Shown: in pieces, positions 35,334 to 43,492 of the stretch
Layout: every line of letters begins with the position of its first letter
Position numbering within the stretch: position 1 is the first letter of the stretch
Source of the DNA: Spirulina subsalsa CS-330
GTDB lineage: Bacteria; Cyanobacteriota; Cyanobacteriia; Cyanobacteriales; Spirulinaceae
Length of the DNA: 47,340 bases
Reading direction: 5' to 3'
NCBI RefSeq assembly: GCF_028330765.1
Contig: NZ_JAQMTY010000101.1
Coordinates: 1 to 47,340, forward strand
Notes under the pieces: model-generated
What the model was told of the DNA's origin: nothing
Seen by the model: the letters and a program-made list of their open reading frames with translations, nothing else
Databases searched by the model: none
Position numbers and translations under genes: made by a program

Positions 35334-36475
35334 CAAAACAGATCTTACTCTCAACTCCCCATATGGGAGCAGCAGAACTCGAATTTGTTAAAGAAGCCTT
35401 TGACACCAACTGGATCGCCCCCGTTGGCCCCCATGTCGATGCCTTCGAGCAAGAATTCTGTCAACTCGTCGGCACCACCCACGCCGCTGCCGTCAGTTCT
35501 GGCACCGCCGCCCTCCATCTTGCCCTCCAACTCATTGGCATCCAACCCGGCGATGAAGTCTTTTGCTCCACCCTCACCTTTATTGCCACTGCCAACCCCA
35601 TCACCTACCTCGGCGCAAAACCCGTCTTTATCGACAGCGATCGCACCTCCTGGAACATGAATCCAGACCTCCTGCAAACCGCCCTAGACCAACGGGCTAA
35701 AACCGGCACACTCCCCAAAGCAGTCGTACTCGTCCATCTCTACGGACAAAGTGCCGACATCGATCCCATCCTCAAAACCTGCAACCACTACAACATCCCC
35801 CTCATCGAAGATGCCGCAGAAGCCCTCGGTGCAACCTATCAAGGGAGAACCCCCGGAACCTTCGGCAAAATGGGCATCTACTCCTTCAACGGCAACAAAA
35901 TCATCACCACCTCCGGCGGCGGCATGTTAGTTTCAGAAGACCCCGACCTTATCGCCAAAGCCCGCTTCCTCGCCACCCAAGCCCGTGATCCCGCCCCCCA
36001 TTATGAACACAGCGAGATTGGCTACAACTACCGACTGAGCAATGTCCTCGCTGGCATCGGTCGAGGACAACTCAAAGTCCTAGCCGAACGAGTCCAAGCC
36101 AGACGAGACAACTTTACCCGATATCAACAGGCCCTAGGCCACCTACCCGGCCTCGAATTTATGCCAGAAGCCCCCTTCGGACGATCCACCCGCTGGCTAA
36201 CCTGCCTCACCATCAATCCCAACGCCTTTGGATGCGATCGCGAACAACTACGCCTAGCCCTCCAAGCCCACAACATCGAATCCCGCCCCGTGTGGAAGCC
36301 CATGCACCTTCAACCCGTCTTTTCCGACTGCGATCGCATTGGTGGTGAAGTTGCAGAACATCTCTTTCAACAAGGTCTGTGCTTACCCTCCGGTTCCAAC
36401 CTCACCCATGCCGATCTCGAACGAGTTATCTCCGTCATCCACAAAACCCATCAAAACCCCCCCATTTCAAATTAA
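35330..36475 (+). CDS. pglE: UDP-4-keto-6-deoxy-GlcNAc aminotransferase (PglE-like)
   Basis: A 381-residue DegT-family PLP aminotransferase. The PLP lysine is Lys190 in SFNGNKIITTSGGG, a wording typical of the PglE branch, and IEDAAEALGATYQG is the PLP-aspartate strand. It would aminate C4 of the PglF product. Codon use is strongly C-ending and GC-rich, unlike pglC and the genes before it, and HIP1 sites reappear here, so this gene belongs to the native composition of the genome. Confidence 0.9.
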   Translation: MTKQILLSTPHMGAAELEFVKEAFDTNWIAPVGPHVDAFEQEFCQLVGTTHAAAVSSGTAALHLALQLIGIQPGDEVFCSTLTFIATANPITYLGAKPVFIDSDRTSWNMNPDLLQTALDQRAKTGTLPKAVVLVHLYGQSADIDPILKTCNHYNIPLIEDAAEALGATYQGRTPGTFGKMGIYSFNGNKIITTSGGGMLVSEDPDLIAKARFLATQARDPAPHYEHSEIGYNYRLSNVLAGIGRGQLKVLAERVQARRDNFTRYQQALGHLPGLEFMPEAPFGRSTRWLTCLTINPNAFGCDREQLRLALQAHNIESRPVWKPMHLQPVFSDCDRIGGEVAEHLFQQGLCLPSGSNLTHADLERVISVIHKTHQNPPISN

Positions 36476-36480
36476 ACGTT

Positions 36481-36512
36481 CTTTTTTAGTGCTATTAGAT
36501 TGACTAAAAAAG
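36481..36512. terminator. Possible terminator hairpin after pglE
   Basis: An exact 10-base inverted repeat, CTTTTTTAGT and ACTAAAAAAG, with a 12-base loop, begins six bases after the pglE stop. The stem is AT-rich, so termination would be weak; it may instead bind a protein. Confidence 0.4.
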
Positions 36513-36520
36513 CAACGAAA

Positions 36521-36655
36521 ATGATCGCCCTCCTGATCGGCAGCCTCGGCGGGTTAGGGGGGCTGCTCAGTCTAGGGTTGGGAGGGGGGGCGATCGCGCT
36601 GGGAGAAGTTTATTTATACTATAGGCAGCGAGCTACGAGGCAAGACCGCCCATGA
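36521..36655 (+). CDS. Possible 44-residue small membrane protein
   Basis: ATG 36521 opens a frame for MIALLIGSLGGLGGLLSLGL, followed by a short basic tail ending RQDRP. The body is one glycine/leucine-rich hydrophobic segment. Its stop overlaps the start of the Uma2 gene (ATGA at 36652), which argues for translational coupling. The ribosome site is weak and part of the sequence contains a HIP1-like site, so chance is not excluded. No function is known. Confidence 0.4.
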   Translation: MIALLIGSLGGLGGLLSLGLGGGAIALGEVYLYYRQRATRQDRP

Positions 36656-37314
36656 CCCTTTCCGTAGAGCAGACGATTGTTTACCCGGACAGTGATGGCC
36701 AACCGATGGCAGATAATACGCAGCAATTTCGCTGGATTGTGTTGATTAAAGAGAATTTAGAATTGCTATTTGCCGAGCAGCCGGATGTCTTTGTGGCCGG
36801 GGATTTGCTGTGGTATCCCGTCGAAGGACATCCCGAAATTCGTGTGGCTCCCGATGCGATGGTGGTGTTTGGTCGTCCCAAGGGCGATCGCGGTTCCTAT
36901 CGCCAATGGCAAGAAGATAACATTGCGCCTCAGGTGGTTTTTGAGATTCTTTCGCCGGGGAATCGCCTCAAGGAAATGACGAAAAAGCAACAGTTCTATG
37001 ATCGCTATGGGGTGGAAGAATACTACATTTATGATCCTGACCGTCATGACTTCAATGGTCTGTATCGGGGTGAAGAGACGCTGACGGTGATTGAAGATCT
37101 GCACAATTGGACGAGTCCACGGCTGGAAATTCGGTTTACGTTAACCCCGGAAACGCTCGAAATTTATCGCCCCGATGGTCGCAAATTTTTATCCATGCTG
37201 GAACTGGATCAACGAGCCGAACAAGAGAGTCAACGCGCTGAACAGGAATATCAACGGGCTGAACGACTGGCGGAAAAATTGAAAACCCTGGGGATCGATC
37301 CCGATCAACTCTAG
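36652..37314 (+). CDS. Uma2-family (DUF820) putative endonuclease
   Basis: A 220-residue protein of a family greatly expanded in cyanobacteria, with a PD-(D/E)xK-like fold. PDAMVVFG and FEILSPGN carry the expected acidic residues, followed by QFYDRYGVEEYYIYDP. The last 40 residues are a charged helix with repeated (S/Y)QRAEQE units that should form a coiled coil. The natural substrate of these proteins is not established. Confidence 0.88.
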   Translation: MTLSVEQTIVYPDSDGQPMADNTQQFRWIVLIKENLELLFAEQPDVFVAGDLLWYPVEGHPEIRVAPDAMVVFGRPKGDRGSYRQWQEDNIAPQVVFEILSPGNRLKEMTKKQQFYDRYGVEEYYIYDPDRHDFNGLYRGEETLTVIEDLHNWTSPRLEIRFTLTPETLEIYRPDGRKFLSMLELDQRAEQESQRAEQEYQRAERLAEKLKTLGIDPDQL

Positions 37315-37323
37315 GGCAATTTT

Positions 37324-37396
37324 CCCTCATCCCCCGCCCTTCTCCCCCAGGAGAAGGGAGTAAGCCCTCTCCCGTGGGAGAGGGTTGGGTGAGGGC
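37324..37396. terminator. Double hairpin between convergent genes
   Basis: Two perfect stems follow each other: CCCTTCTCC/GGAGAAGGG (37337-37358) and CCCTCTCCC/GGGAGAGGG (37365-37384). Outer CCCTCATCC and GGGTGAGGG could pair around both. This arrangement is a common dispersed intergenic repeat in cyanobacteria, and here it separates the Uma2 gene from hemY, which converge. Confidence 0.6.
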
Positions 37397-38803
37397 TTAA
37401 AGCTGGCGATCGATCGCCTCTCCCGCTTCGATGCCGCGCCGGATGCAGTCGCCCAGGGCCACGCCGTCGGTGTAGTTGCTGCATAGGGTGAGGTGGGGGT
37501 GAGCTTTGAGGTGTTCGGCCATGACGGAGAGGCGATCGCAATGCCCTAGGGTGTATTGCGGGATCGCTTTTGACCAGAGCCGCACGCCGAGCACTTTCGG
37601 GGTGCTGTCGGGTTTAACGAGAATGTTACTGAGGTCGTGATGGACGGCTTGGGCGATCGCGCCTTCATCCATCTGCGCCACCGCCGGATCGGTGGAGCCG
37701 CCGATAAAACTACTCAACATCACCCAACCCTCCGGCGCACGACCGGGGAAGAGGGTGGATGACCAGATCGTGCCGAGGGTGCGGAGGCCCTGGCTGCGGG
37801 GGTTGAGGTTGCCGAAGCCGTGGAGCGATCGCACCAAGGCCGTTTTTGGATAGGCCATGACGGTACAGGCTACGGCAGGATAGGGGATCGCTTGTAATGT
37901 GGCGCTTAACTCCGGCATCAGGGGCGCGAGGAGGGGAGCCACTCGATGGGCGGGAATCGCTAAAACGAGGGTGCGCGTCTCAATGGTTTGGCCGCCGTCG
38001 GGGGTGTCAAAATGGGCGCGATAGCCCTGCTCTAGGGGGTCAATCTGGGTGAGCGTCCACTGACAGCGGAGGCGATCGCCCAATCGAGCCGCGATCGCCT
38101 TGGGCAACATCGCCATCCCCTCCCGAAATGATCCCAACTGGCCCGGCTTCGTCGTGGGGATGTGGGGATCAACCGGGGGGCGATCGCCTTTGCTCTCCTG
38201 TCGAGAACGAATCGCCCCCGCCACCAAGCCACCGCCGAGGGTTTCGAGGCGATAAATTTTCCGAAACGCTGCCGCCATACTCAGGGCGTGAACATCCCCG
38301 GCATAGACCCCCGACACAAAGGGCGAAATCAGCCGCTCGGCCACTTCTGGTCCTAAATGACGGTTAATAAATTGCCAAATGGTTTCATCGCCGCCTTGGG
38401 CCTGAATGTGATTCCCCACCAAGGGCGGCACAAACCCCAGCGCCCCGAACAGTGCCCGCAGTTTTCCCGTCAGGCTGAGGAGGGGCGATCGCACCGCAGA
38501 CCCCGGACTCATGGGCACAGCCAAGAGACGACCCTGCCAGTAGACCCAGCGGGGCAGCTTGCGATCGGCAAAGACGAGGTCATCCTTTAGTCCCACATCC
38601 ACCGCCAACTTGAGCAGGATCGGATTCGGTTGAAAACTGTTTGGGCCCTCCTCCCAGAGAAATTCACCCTGTTGGCGGCTAATAATATTGCCCCCCACAT
38701 CGGGGCTAGCTTCCGCGACGAGAATAGTGCGATCGCACTGCTGCAAGGTATGGGCAACGGTCAAACCACTGAGACCGGCCCCCACAATCAGACTGTCTAA
38801 CAT
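37397..38803 (-). CDS. hemY: Protoporphyrinogen oxidase, HemY type
   Basis: A 468-residue FAD enzyme of heme and chlorophyll synthesis that oxidises protoporphyrinogen IX. The FAD-binding motif is VGAGLSGLTVAHTLQ at 7-21, with ASPDVGGNI soon after; SPFVSGVYAGD and LGHCDR are family-typical. Many cyanobacteria use HemJ for this step and only some carry HemY, so the presence of this form is a useful marker. Start MLDSLIVGAG has normal length. Confidence 0.92.
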   Translation of the reverse strand: MLDSLIVGAGLSGLTVAHTLQQCDRTILVAEASPDVGGNIISRQQGEFLWEEGPNSFQPNPILLKLAVDVGLKDDLVFADRKLPRWVYWQGRLLAVPMSPGSAVRSPLLSLTGKLRALFGALGFVPPLVGNHIQAQGGDETIWQFINRHLGPEVAERLISPFVSGVYAGDVHALSMAAAFRKIYRLETLGGGLVAGAIRSRQESKGDRPPVDPHIPTTKPGQLGSFREGMAMLPKAIAARLGDRLRCQWTLTQIDPLEQGYRAHFDTPDGGQTIETRTLVLAIPAHRVAPLLAPLMPELSATLQAIPYPAVACTVMAYPKTALVRSLHGFGNLNPRSQGLRTLGTIWSSTLFPGRAPEGWVMLSSFIGGSTDPAVAQMDEGAIAQAVHHDLSNILVKPDSTPKVLGVRLWSKAIPQYTLGHCDRLSVMAEHLKAHPHLTLCSNYTDGVALGDCIRRGIEAGEAIDRQL

Positions 38804-38845
38804 AGGAGGAGAGCATAGAGAAACAGGGCTTAGTTTACCACTTCC

Positions 38846-39067
38846 TTAGGTGTGAAATAAGGTTTCCAAGTACGCCTTGGCGCAGGCCGGATCGAGGGAT
38901 TGCGTCGATTGCAAGGGGCGCTGACTTTGGCTGAAGAGCAAGAAAAACGAGAGCGCGGCTGTCATCACTTGGTCTTGATCCCAGGTGGGATGCTGATCGA
39001 GGTAATTCCGCAACGATTGGTGTAGGTCTTCAGGGATTTCTGTCAAGATGCTGATTTGAGTTGTCAT
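38846..39067 (-). CDS. DUF2811 small protein
   Basis: A 73-residue protein. The stretch ISILTEIPEDLHQSLRNYLD followed by HPTWDQDQVMTAALSFFLL and a C-terminal KAYLETLF matches the small cyanobacterial family DUF2811; the first part resembles a ribbon-helix-helix arrangement. No function is known. It lies upstream of hemY on the same strand, about 40 bases apart, and may share its transcript. Confidence 0.72.
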   Translation of the reverse strand: MTTQISILTEIPEDLHQSLRNYLDQHPTWDQDQVMTAALSFFLLFSQSQRPLQSTQSLDPACAKAYLETLFHT

Positions 39068-39801
39068 GATGACCTCACGAGCAGGGACTAAGCAACGAAA
39101 TGATCGTCAGTGTTGCGAGCGTTGCTCAACACCAACACCGCCGAAGAGGGGAGCCGTGGCCAATCAGCCTCAGGTGAGTGACGGGGGGTTATCACTGGCG
39201 ATCGCCCCAATGACAACGCCGCAGGGAGAACAGCCGACGCAGGACAGGTTCACACCACAATGACCATCGGCAAGGCACGAATGGTGAAAAACCGTGGGCG
39301 TGACTGGCAGGTTTTTCACGAATGTTAATCGTAGGTTAATTACGACTCTATTCCTATTTCGGGGAAAATGGGGGGATTTGTCAATGCTGAGAAATGTTAA
39401 CAGCGACTTTAGAAAAGCTAAAGATTTACGACAGAATCAGAATTTGAAGCCTTTTTTTGTTACACAACTTTACTTAAACTCAGTATGTCCACCTTTGCCC
39501 CAGCGCCCCACCGCCAATCGCTGATCACACCAGAGACTCGGTCTTCGCTTTTTGATTCTGTGGAGAACCCGTTTTTTTCTGGGGAAAACTGCCGTAAAAC
39601 CTGTGGAAAAGCTGGGGATTGAGTTGGGGAAAAGCGATCTAAAAAATAAGAATTACAAAGTTGCTTTTTCGCGGTCTGTGGAGACCCGATCGCACCGCCA
39701 TCGGGTCATGGTTGCGATCGCACTCGGCGATCGCGTTCCCCTCCCCAGCCGATCAACCCACACCGTATGATGAATAGGCGCAGCCTTCACTTGTGGAACC
39801 C
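39068..39801. other. Long divergent intergenic region
   Basis: 734 bases between divergent genes, with no convincing protein gene. It contains a 10-base perfect inverted repeat, GTGAAAAACC (39284-39293) and GGTTTTTCAC (39310-39319), an AT-rich tract, and the nonamer cluster listed separately. The size and content suggest more than a plain promoter region. Confidence 0.6.
39559..39685 (+). other. Cluster of DnaA-box-like nonamers, candidate replication origin
   Basis: Six nonamers on one strand start at 39559 (TGTGGAGAA), 39580 (TGGGGAAAA), 39602 (TGTGGAAAA), 39613 (TGGGGATTG), 39625 (TGGGGAAAA) and 39677 (TGTGGAGAC). The third is the exact complement of TTTTCCACA, the DnaA box used in cyanobacteria; the others differ by one to three bases. 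The first five are spaced 21, 22, 11 and 12 bases, close to whole helical turns. An AT-rich stretch (39637-39664) lies beside them. No dnaA or dnaN gene is near, so a regulatory array or DnaA-titrating site is also possible. Confidence 0.5.
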
Positions 39802-40638
39802 ATGCCCACCTCCCAAACTCGACTACTCAAGATTGTTGGTCTCTATCTCGCCCTCTGTGCGATCGCCGTGATCATGCTCTTTCCCCTGCTCTGGCTGATC
39901 AGCACCTCCCTCAAATCCCCCAGTGAGCAGGTCTTTAGCTTCCCCCCCCAACTCATTCCCCAAGCCCCCACCCTCGCCAACTTCCGCACCGTCTGGCAAA
40001 GCTACCCCTTTGGGCAATACCTCACCAACAGCGTCATCGTTGCCAGCCTCACCGTCACCCTGAACCTGTTATTCTGCTCCCTCGCTGCCTATCCCCTCGC
40101 CCGCCTCTCTTTCCGAGGGCGTGACGTGATTTTCGCGAGCGTCGTCTCGACAATCATGATCCCGTTTCAGATTGTGATGATTCCCCTCTACGTCCTCACG
40201 GTGCAGCTTGGGTTACGCAATACTTATTTAGGGATTATCTTTCCGGCGATCGCCTCCGCCTTTGGGATCTTCCTCCTGCGCCAAGCCTTCCAAGGTGTCC
40301 CCAAAGAACTCGAAGAGGCCGCCCGCATCGACGGCTGCACCGAACTCGGCCTCTGGTGGCATGTGATGATTCCCGCCGTGCGTCCGGCCCTGGCCACCCT
40401 CGCCATCTTCGTCTTCATCGGCTCCTGGAGTGACTTCCTCTGGCCGTTGATTGTGATCGATCGCCCCGAATACTACACCCTCCCCCTCGGTGTGGCGAAT
40501 CTGGCCAGTACCTTTTCCCTCGATTGGCGACTGATCGCGGCGGGTTCCGTGATTTCCATTCTGCCGATTCTGATCGTGTTCCTGTTCGTGCAGCGGTATA
40601 TTATCCCCACCGCTGCTGGTAGTGGGGTGAAGGGTTAA
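39802..40638 (+). CDS. Sugar ABC transporter permease (MalG family)
   Basis: A 278-residue inner-membrane permease with six hydrophobic segments and the EAA loop EEAARIDGCTELGLWWHVMIP. It belongs to the carbohydrate CUT1 group, like MalG, UgpE and GgtD. A functional importer would need a MalF-type partner, an ATPase and a binding protein, none of which are in the window, so it is an orphan here. ATG 39802 (MPTSQTR) is preferred over GTG 39793. Confidence 0.85.
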   Translation: MPTSQTRLLKIVGLYLALCAIAVIMLFPLLWLISTSLKSPSEQVFSFPPQLIPQAPTLANFRTVWQSYPFGQYLTNSVIVASLTVTLNLLFCSLAAYPLARLSFRGRDVIFASVVSTIMIPFQIVMIPLYVLTVQLGLRNTYLGIIFPAIASAFGIFLLRQAFQGVPKELEEAARIDGCTELGLWWHVMIPAVRPALATLAIFVFIGSWSDFLWPLIVIDRPEYYTLPLGVANLASTFSLDWRLIAAGSVISILPILIVFLFVQRYIIPTAAGSGVKG

Positions 40639-40693
40639 CGCTGGAGATTGAAATCCCCGGCTCTGAGCCAAGACCTTCAAGTGCTTGGCGGTC

Positions 40694-41488
40694 TTAATCC
40701 CGATTCAGGGCCAGAGCGATCGCATTTTGGCGAATTTGGTTATAGGCTTCCGCGAGGGTGCTGTGGAGGTCTTGGGCTTCGGCGGTGGGGAGTGGAATCG
40801 GGCCGAGGCGATCGAGGACGGTTTGCTGAGCCGGGGCAGGAGCGATCGCCACCAGAGACGGATCAAGGGGTTCATCGTAGACCCAAAACTGCTTCATCAC
40901 CAACGGCACTGTCCCCGGTTTCGCCCCGCCTTTTTTCCCCGTGCGGCTCTTGCGGTTGCCCTTGCCGCGCAATTGGCGCAGGGCATCGAGGATCTGGGCC
41001 TTCGTGCGGCCGCGCAATTGGAACAAAACAAAAGGATCTTCACTGAAGCGATCGCCCAATTGGTAATACACCGCCCCAATGTGCTTACAGGGGTTCGCCT
41101 TATCCGGACAGGTACAGCGCGAATGAATCTCCGACAGCGTAAACGGAAACAAACTCAACCCATTCGCCGTAAACACCTCCTCAATTTCCGCTGGCATATC
41201 CCCCGCCAACAACTGCGCCGAATAGAGGGATTTCTGGGACATGGTGCTAATCACATAGCGCCAATCCTCATTACTAAACGGATTCAGCGACAGAGACACC
41301 ACATAAGGTTCCTCATCACTCCCCTGGACATGGGCCACCACCCGCGCCCCTTGGAAGTCAATACTAATCACATTGCCCTCGGTGGAATAGCGACGGGCCC
41401 GCTCAAGCCGTTTTTTAAACCGATAGGAATCAAGCAGTTCCAGCCACCGCTCCACCCACCATTCACGGTTTTCCAGTTCGTAGGTCAT
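40694..41488 (-). CDS. SWIM zinc-finger protein
   Basis: A 264-residue protein. The SWIM motif is visible as CTCPDKANPCKHIGAVYY, giving a CxC...CxH zinc site. It opens MTYELENREWWVERWLELLDSYRFKK, a conserved helix of these cyanobacterial proteins. SWIM domains bind DNA or proteins; in bacteria they often accompany SNF2-type helicases, not seen here. ATG 41488 overlaps the stop of the upstream VanY gene (ATGA), so the two are probably translated together. Confidence 0.85.
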   Translation of the reverse strand: MTYELENREWWVERWLELLDSYRFKKRLERARRYSTEGNVISIDFQGARVVAHVQGSDEEPYVVSLSLNPFSNEDWRYVISTMSQKSLYSAQLLAGDMPAEIEEVFTANGLSLFPFTLSEIHSRCTCPDKANPCKHIGAVYYQLGDRFSEDPFVLFQLRGRTKAQILDALRQLRGKGNRKSRTGKKGGAKPGTVPLVMKQFWVYDEPLDPSLVAIAPAPAQQTVLDRLGPIPLPTAEAQDLHSTLAEAYNQIRQNAIALALNRD

Positions 41489-42210
41489 GGGCTTGCGGGG
41501 GATTGGGGTAAATTTTGAGCACGGTAGAAGGTTTCTAAACTGTCGGAATCGCCGACAAACCGCCAGTGCCACGGTTCATAGGCGATGCCTTGGGGATTAT
41601 CGGGGGGAAACGACAGTTCAAAGCCAAAGCGGGCGGCGTTGGTGGCGAGCCATTGAAACGCGGGGGTGTTTTCAAACTCCACCGTGAGATAACTGCTCGG
41701 ATCATTCCCATCGCCAATATCGATCGCGTAGCCGGTGTGGTGTTCGCTAAAGCCAGGGGGGGCGCTCACTTCGGCGCGTTCGCTAGGGGGTTGATTGCGC
41801 TGTTCTTTGACCTCGAAAAACAGATAATCCTGTTCTTCGGCTGTCCGGTAGCCCGATAAAGCCGCGAGGGTGATCCCCTCCTGGCGGGCGGCATCCACCA
41901 TCTCGATCCACCGTTGGGCCGCAGCGGAACGCAGCCGAATCGAGCCATCGGCGGTGATGGCGGTTAACTCTTCAGGGTTGGCTTCCTCGTAGGGGAGATG
42001 GCCCAGAATGTTTTCCACGGGGGGCGGTGCTGCGGGGGACTCTACTGAATCGGGTGCTGTGACGGTGGGTTGGGGTTGTTGCGAGATCCAGAAGATGAGT
42101 CCGGCGGCGATCGCCCCTCCCCCCAGCACCACCCCCACACCGATCAACCAGGGGGATCGGCGTGGGGATGAGTTGGGCAGATCCCGTTGGGCAATGGGAA
42201 TATCATCCAT
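41485..42210 (-). CDS. D-alanyl-D-alanine carboxypeptidase, VanY family
   Basis: A 241-residue membrane-anchored metallopeptidase that would trim the last D-alanine of peptidoglycan stems. A single membrane helix (about 20-42) follows a short cytosolic start, then a proline-rich linker. Zinc ligands are in SEHHTGYAIDIGD (His and Asp) and EPWHWRF (His), with the substrate-site SGYRT before them. ATG 42210 (MDDIPIAQ) is chosen; the longer frame from 42309 adds a stretch without conserved features. Confidence 0.88.
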   Translation of the reverse strand: MDDIPIAQRDLPNSSPRRSPWLIGVGVVLGGGAIAAGLIFWISQQPQPTVTAPDSVESPAAPPPVENILGHLPYEEANPEELTAITADGSIRLRSAAAQRWIEMVDAARQEGITLAALSGYRTAEEQDYLFFEVKEQRNQPPSERAEVSAPPGFSEHHTGYAIDIGDGNDPSSYLTVEFENTPAFQWLATNAARFGFELSFPPDNPQGIAYEPWHWRFVGDSDSLETFYRAQNLPQSPASP

Positions 42211-42400
42211 TGACCCCAGTAGCGATTTTTGGGACTGTTTCGGCACAAATACCTGCTCCGGCACCAAGAATACAACGGTTAGACCTGATGCATGAGCCTT
42301 ATCAGGCATTCCAGACCCATGCTCAGATCTCTCCTAAAACTCTAACCCAAGACGCGATAAGATCAACAATGCAAAAATTTCCCATCCCAACGTAAAACCC

Positions 42401-43348
42401 ATGCAACCGAAACTGATTATCCATGGTGGAGCCGGTAGTTCTTTGAAAGGTAAAGGGGGCTTGGCTGTGGTGCGGGAGGCCCTCCATGGCATTGTCGCCG
42501 CTGTGTATGACGATCTCCTCCAGGGGGCGGCGGCGGCGGCGGCGGTGGTGAAGGGGTGCGAATTACTCGAAGATCACCCCCGGTTTAATGCGGGGACGGG
42601 GTCGGTGTTGCAGTCCGATGGCCAGGTGCGCATGAGTGCGGCGTTGATGGATGGGACGGCCCAACGGTTTAGCGGTGTGATTAATGTGATGCGGGTGCAG
42701 CATCCGATCCAGTTGGCGAAAACCTTGCAAACGGAGAGCGATCGCGTTCTCTCCGATCACGGCGCGGCAGAACTCCTGCGGGAATTGAATGTTCCAATTT
42801 ACAACCCCCTGACGGATCTCCGCCTCAATGAATGGCTCGCCGAGCGGAAGGGCGATTTTGACAAAACCATGGCGGGGGTGATTGCCGAGCAGGAGCTAGG
42901 GGCAGAGTCCGAAGCAGGGCGCGGCACAATTGGTGTGGTGGTGTTGGATCAAGCCGGAAAAATTGCGGCGGGAACCTCGACGGGGGGTAAAGGGTTTGAG
43001 CGGATTGGTCGGGTTAGTGATTCGGCAATGCCGGCGGGGAACTACGCCACCCCTCAAGCCGGGGTGAGTTGTACCGGCATTGGCGAAGATATTATCGATG
43101 AATGTTTGGCGGCGAAGATTGTGATTCGGGTGACCGATGGGATGAGCTTGGCGGAGGCGATCGCAAAATCCATGGCCGAAGCGTCCCAAAATAAGCGGGA
43201 TCTGGGTGCGATTTCCCTGGCGGCGGATGGGGCGATCGCCTGGGGCAAAACCAGTGAAGTGCTCCTTGCGGCCTACCATGACGGGACGGCGATCGGCGAC
43301 ACTCTAGAATGGACGGGGCCGGAACTCGTGGGTCACATCGCGCCCTAA
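42401..43348 (+). CDS. iaaA: Isoaspartyl peptidase/L-asparaginase (plant-type)
   Basis: A 315-residue Ntn-hydrolase precursor that cleaves itself before Thr176 in GRGTIGVV, giving two subunits whose new N-terminal threonine is the nucleophile. IIHGGAGSSLKG at the start and FNAGTGSVL are family motifs. It would remove isoaspartyl dipeptides from protein turnover or cyanophycin breakdown and hydrolyse asparagine. Near residue 43 a run of GCG/GGC triplets encodes six alanines in a row, a possible slippage site. Confidence 0.92.
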   Translation: MQPKLIIHGGAGSSLKGKGGLAVVREALHGIVAAVYDDLLQGAAAAAAVVKGCELLEDHPRFNAGTGSVLQSDGQVRMSAALMDGTAQRFSGVINVMRVQHPIQLAKTLQTESDRVLSDHGAAELLRELNVPIYNPLTDLRLNEWLAERKGDFDKTMAGVIAEQELGAESEAGRGTIGVVVLDQAGKIAAGTSTGGKGFERIGRVSDSAMPAGNYATPQAGVSCTGIGEDIIDECLAAKIVIRVTDGMSLAEAIAKSMAEASQNKRDLGAISLAADGAIAWGKTSEVLLAAYHDGTAIGDTLEWTGPELVGHIAP

Positions 43349-43462
43349 ACCCGTACCGTGTTGGCCATCTGTTCTCACGGGTATGGCACGATCAAGATTG
43401 CTAACCGGGTAAACATTCACCATAATTCAGCGATGTTGCCCTTCCACGGATGCGGCTTCACT

Positions 43463-43492
43463 GTCTATGATCTATTAATGGTGATCATAGAC
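43463..43492. promoter_or_regulatory. Perfect 10-bp palindromic arms, candidate operator
   Basis: GTCTATGATC (43463-43472) and GATCATAGAC (43483-43492) are exact complements with a 10-base AT-rich spacer, so the half-site centres are two helical turns apart. A third GATCAT follows at about 43497. The element lies 50-80 bases before the start of the secreted-protein gene, where an operator is expected. No known regulator was matched. Confidence 0.4.

Noticed and set aside
39325-39345. NtcA-type site in the long intergenic region
   Set aside because: GTA and TAC are spaced by seven bases instead of eight, so it does not fit the consensus.
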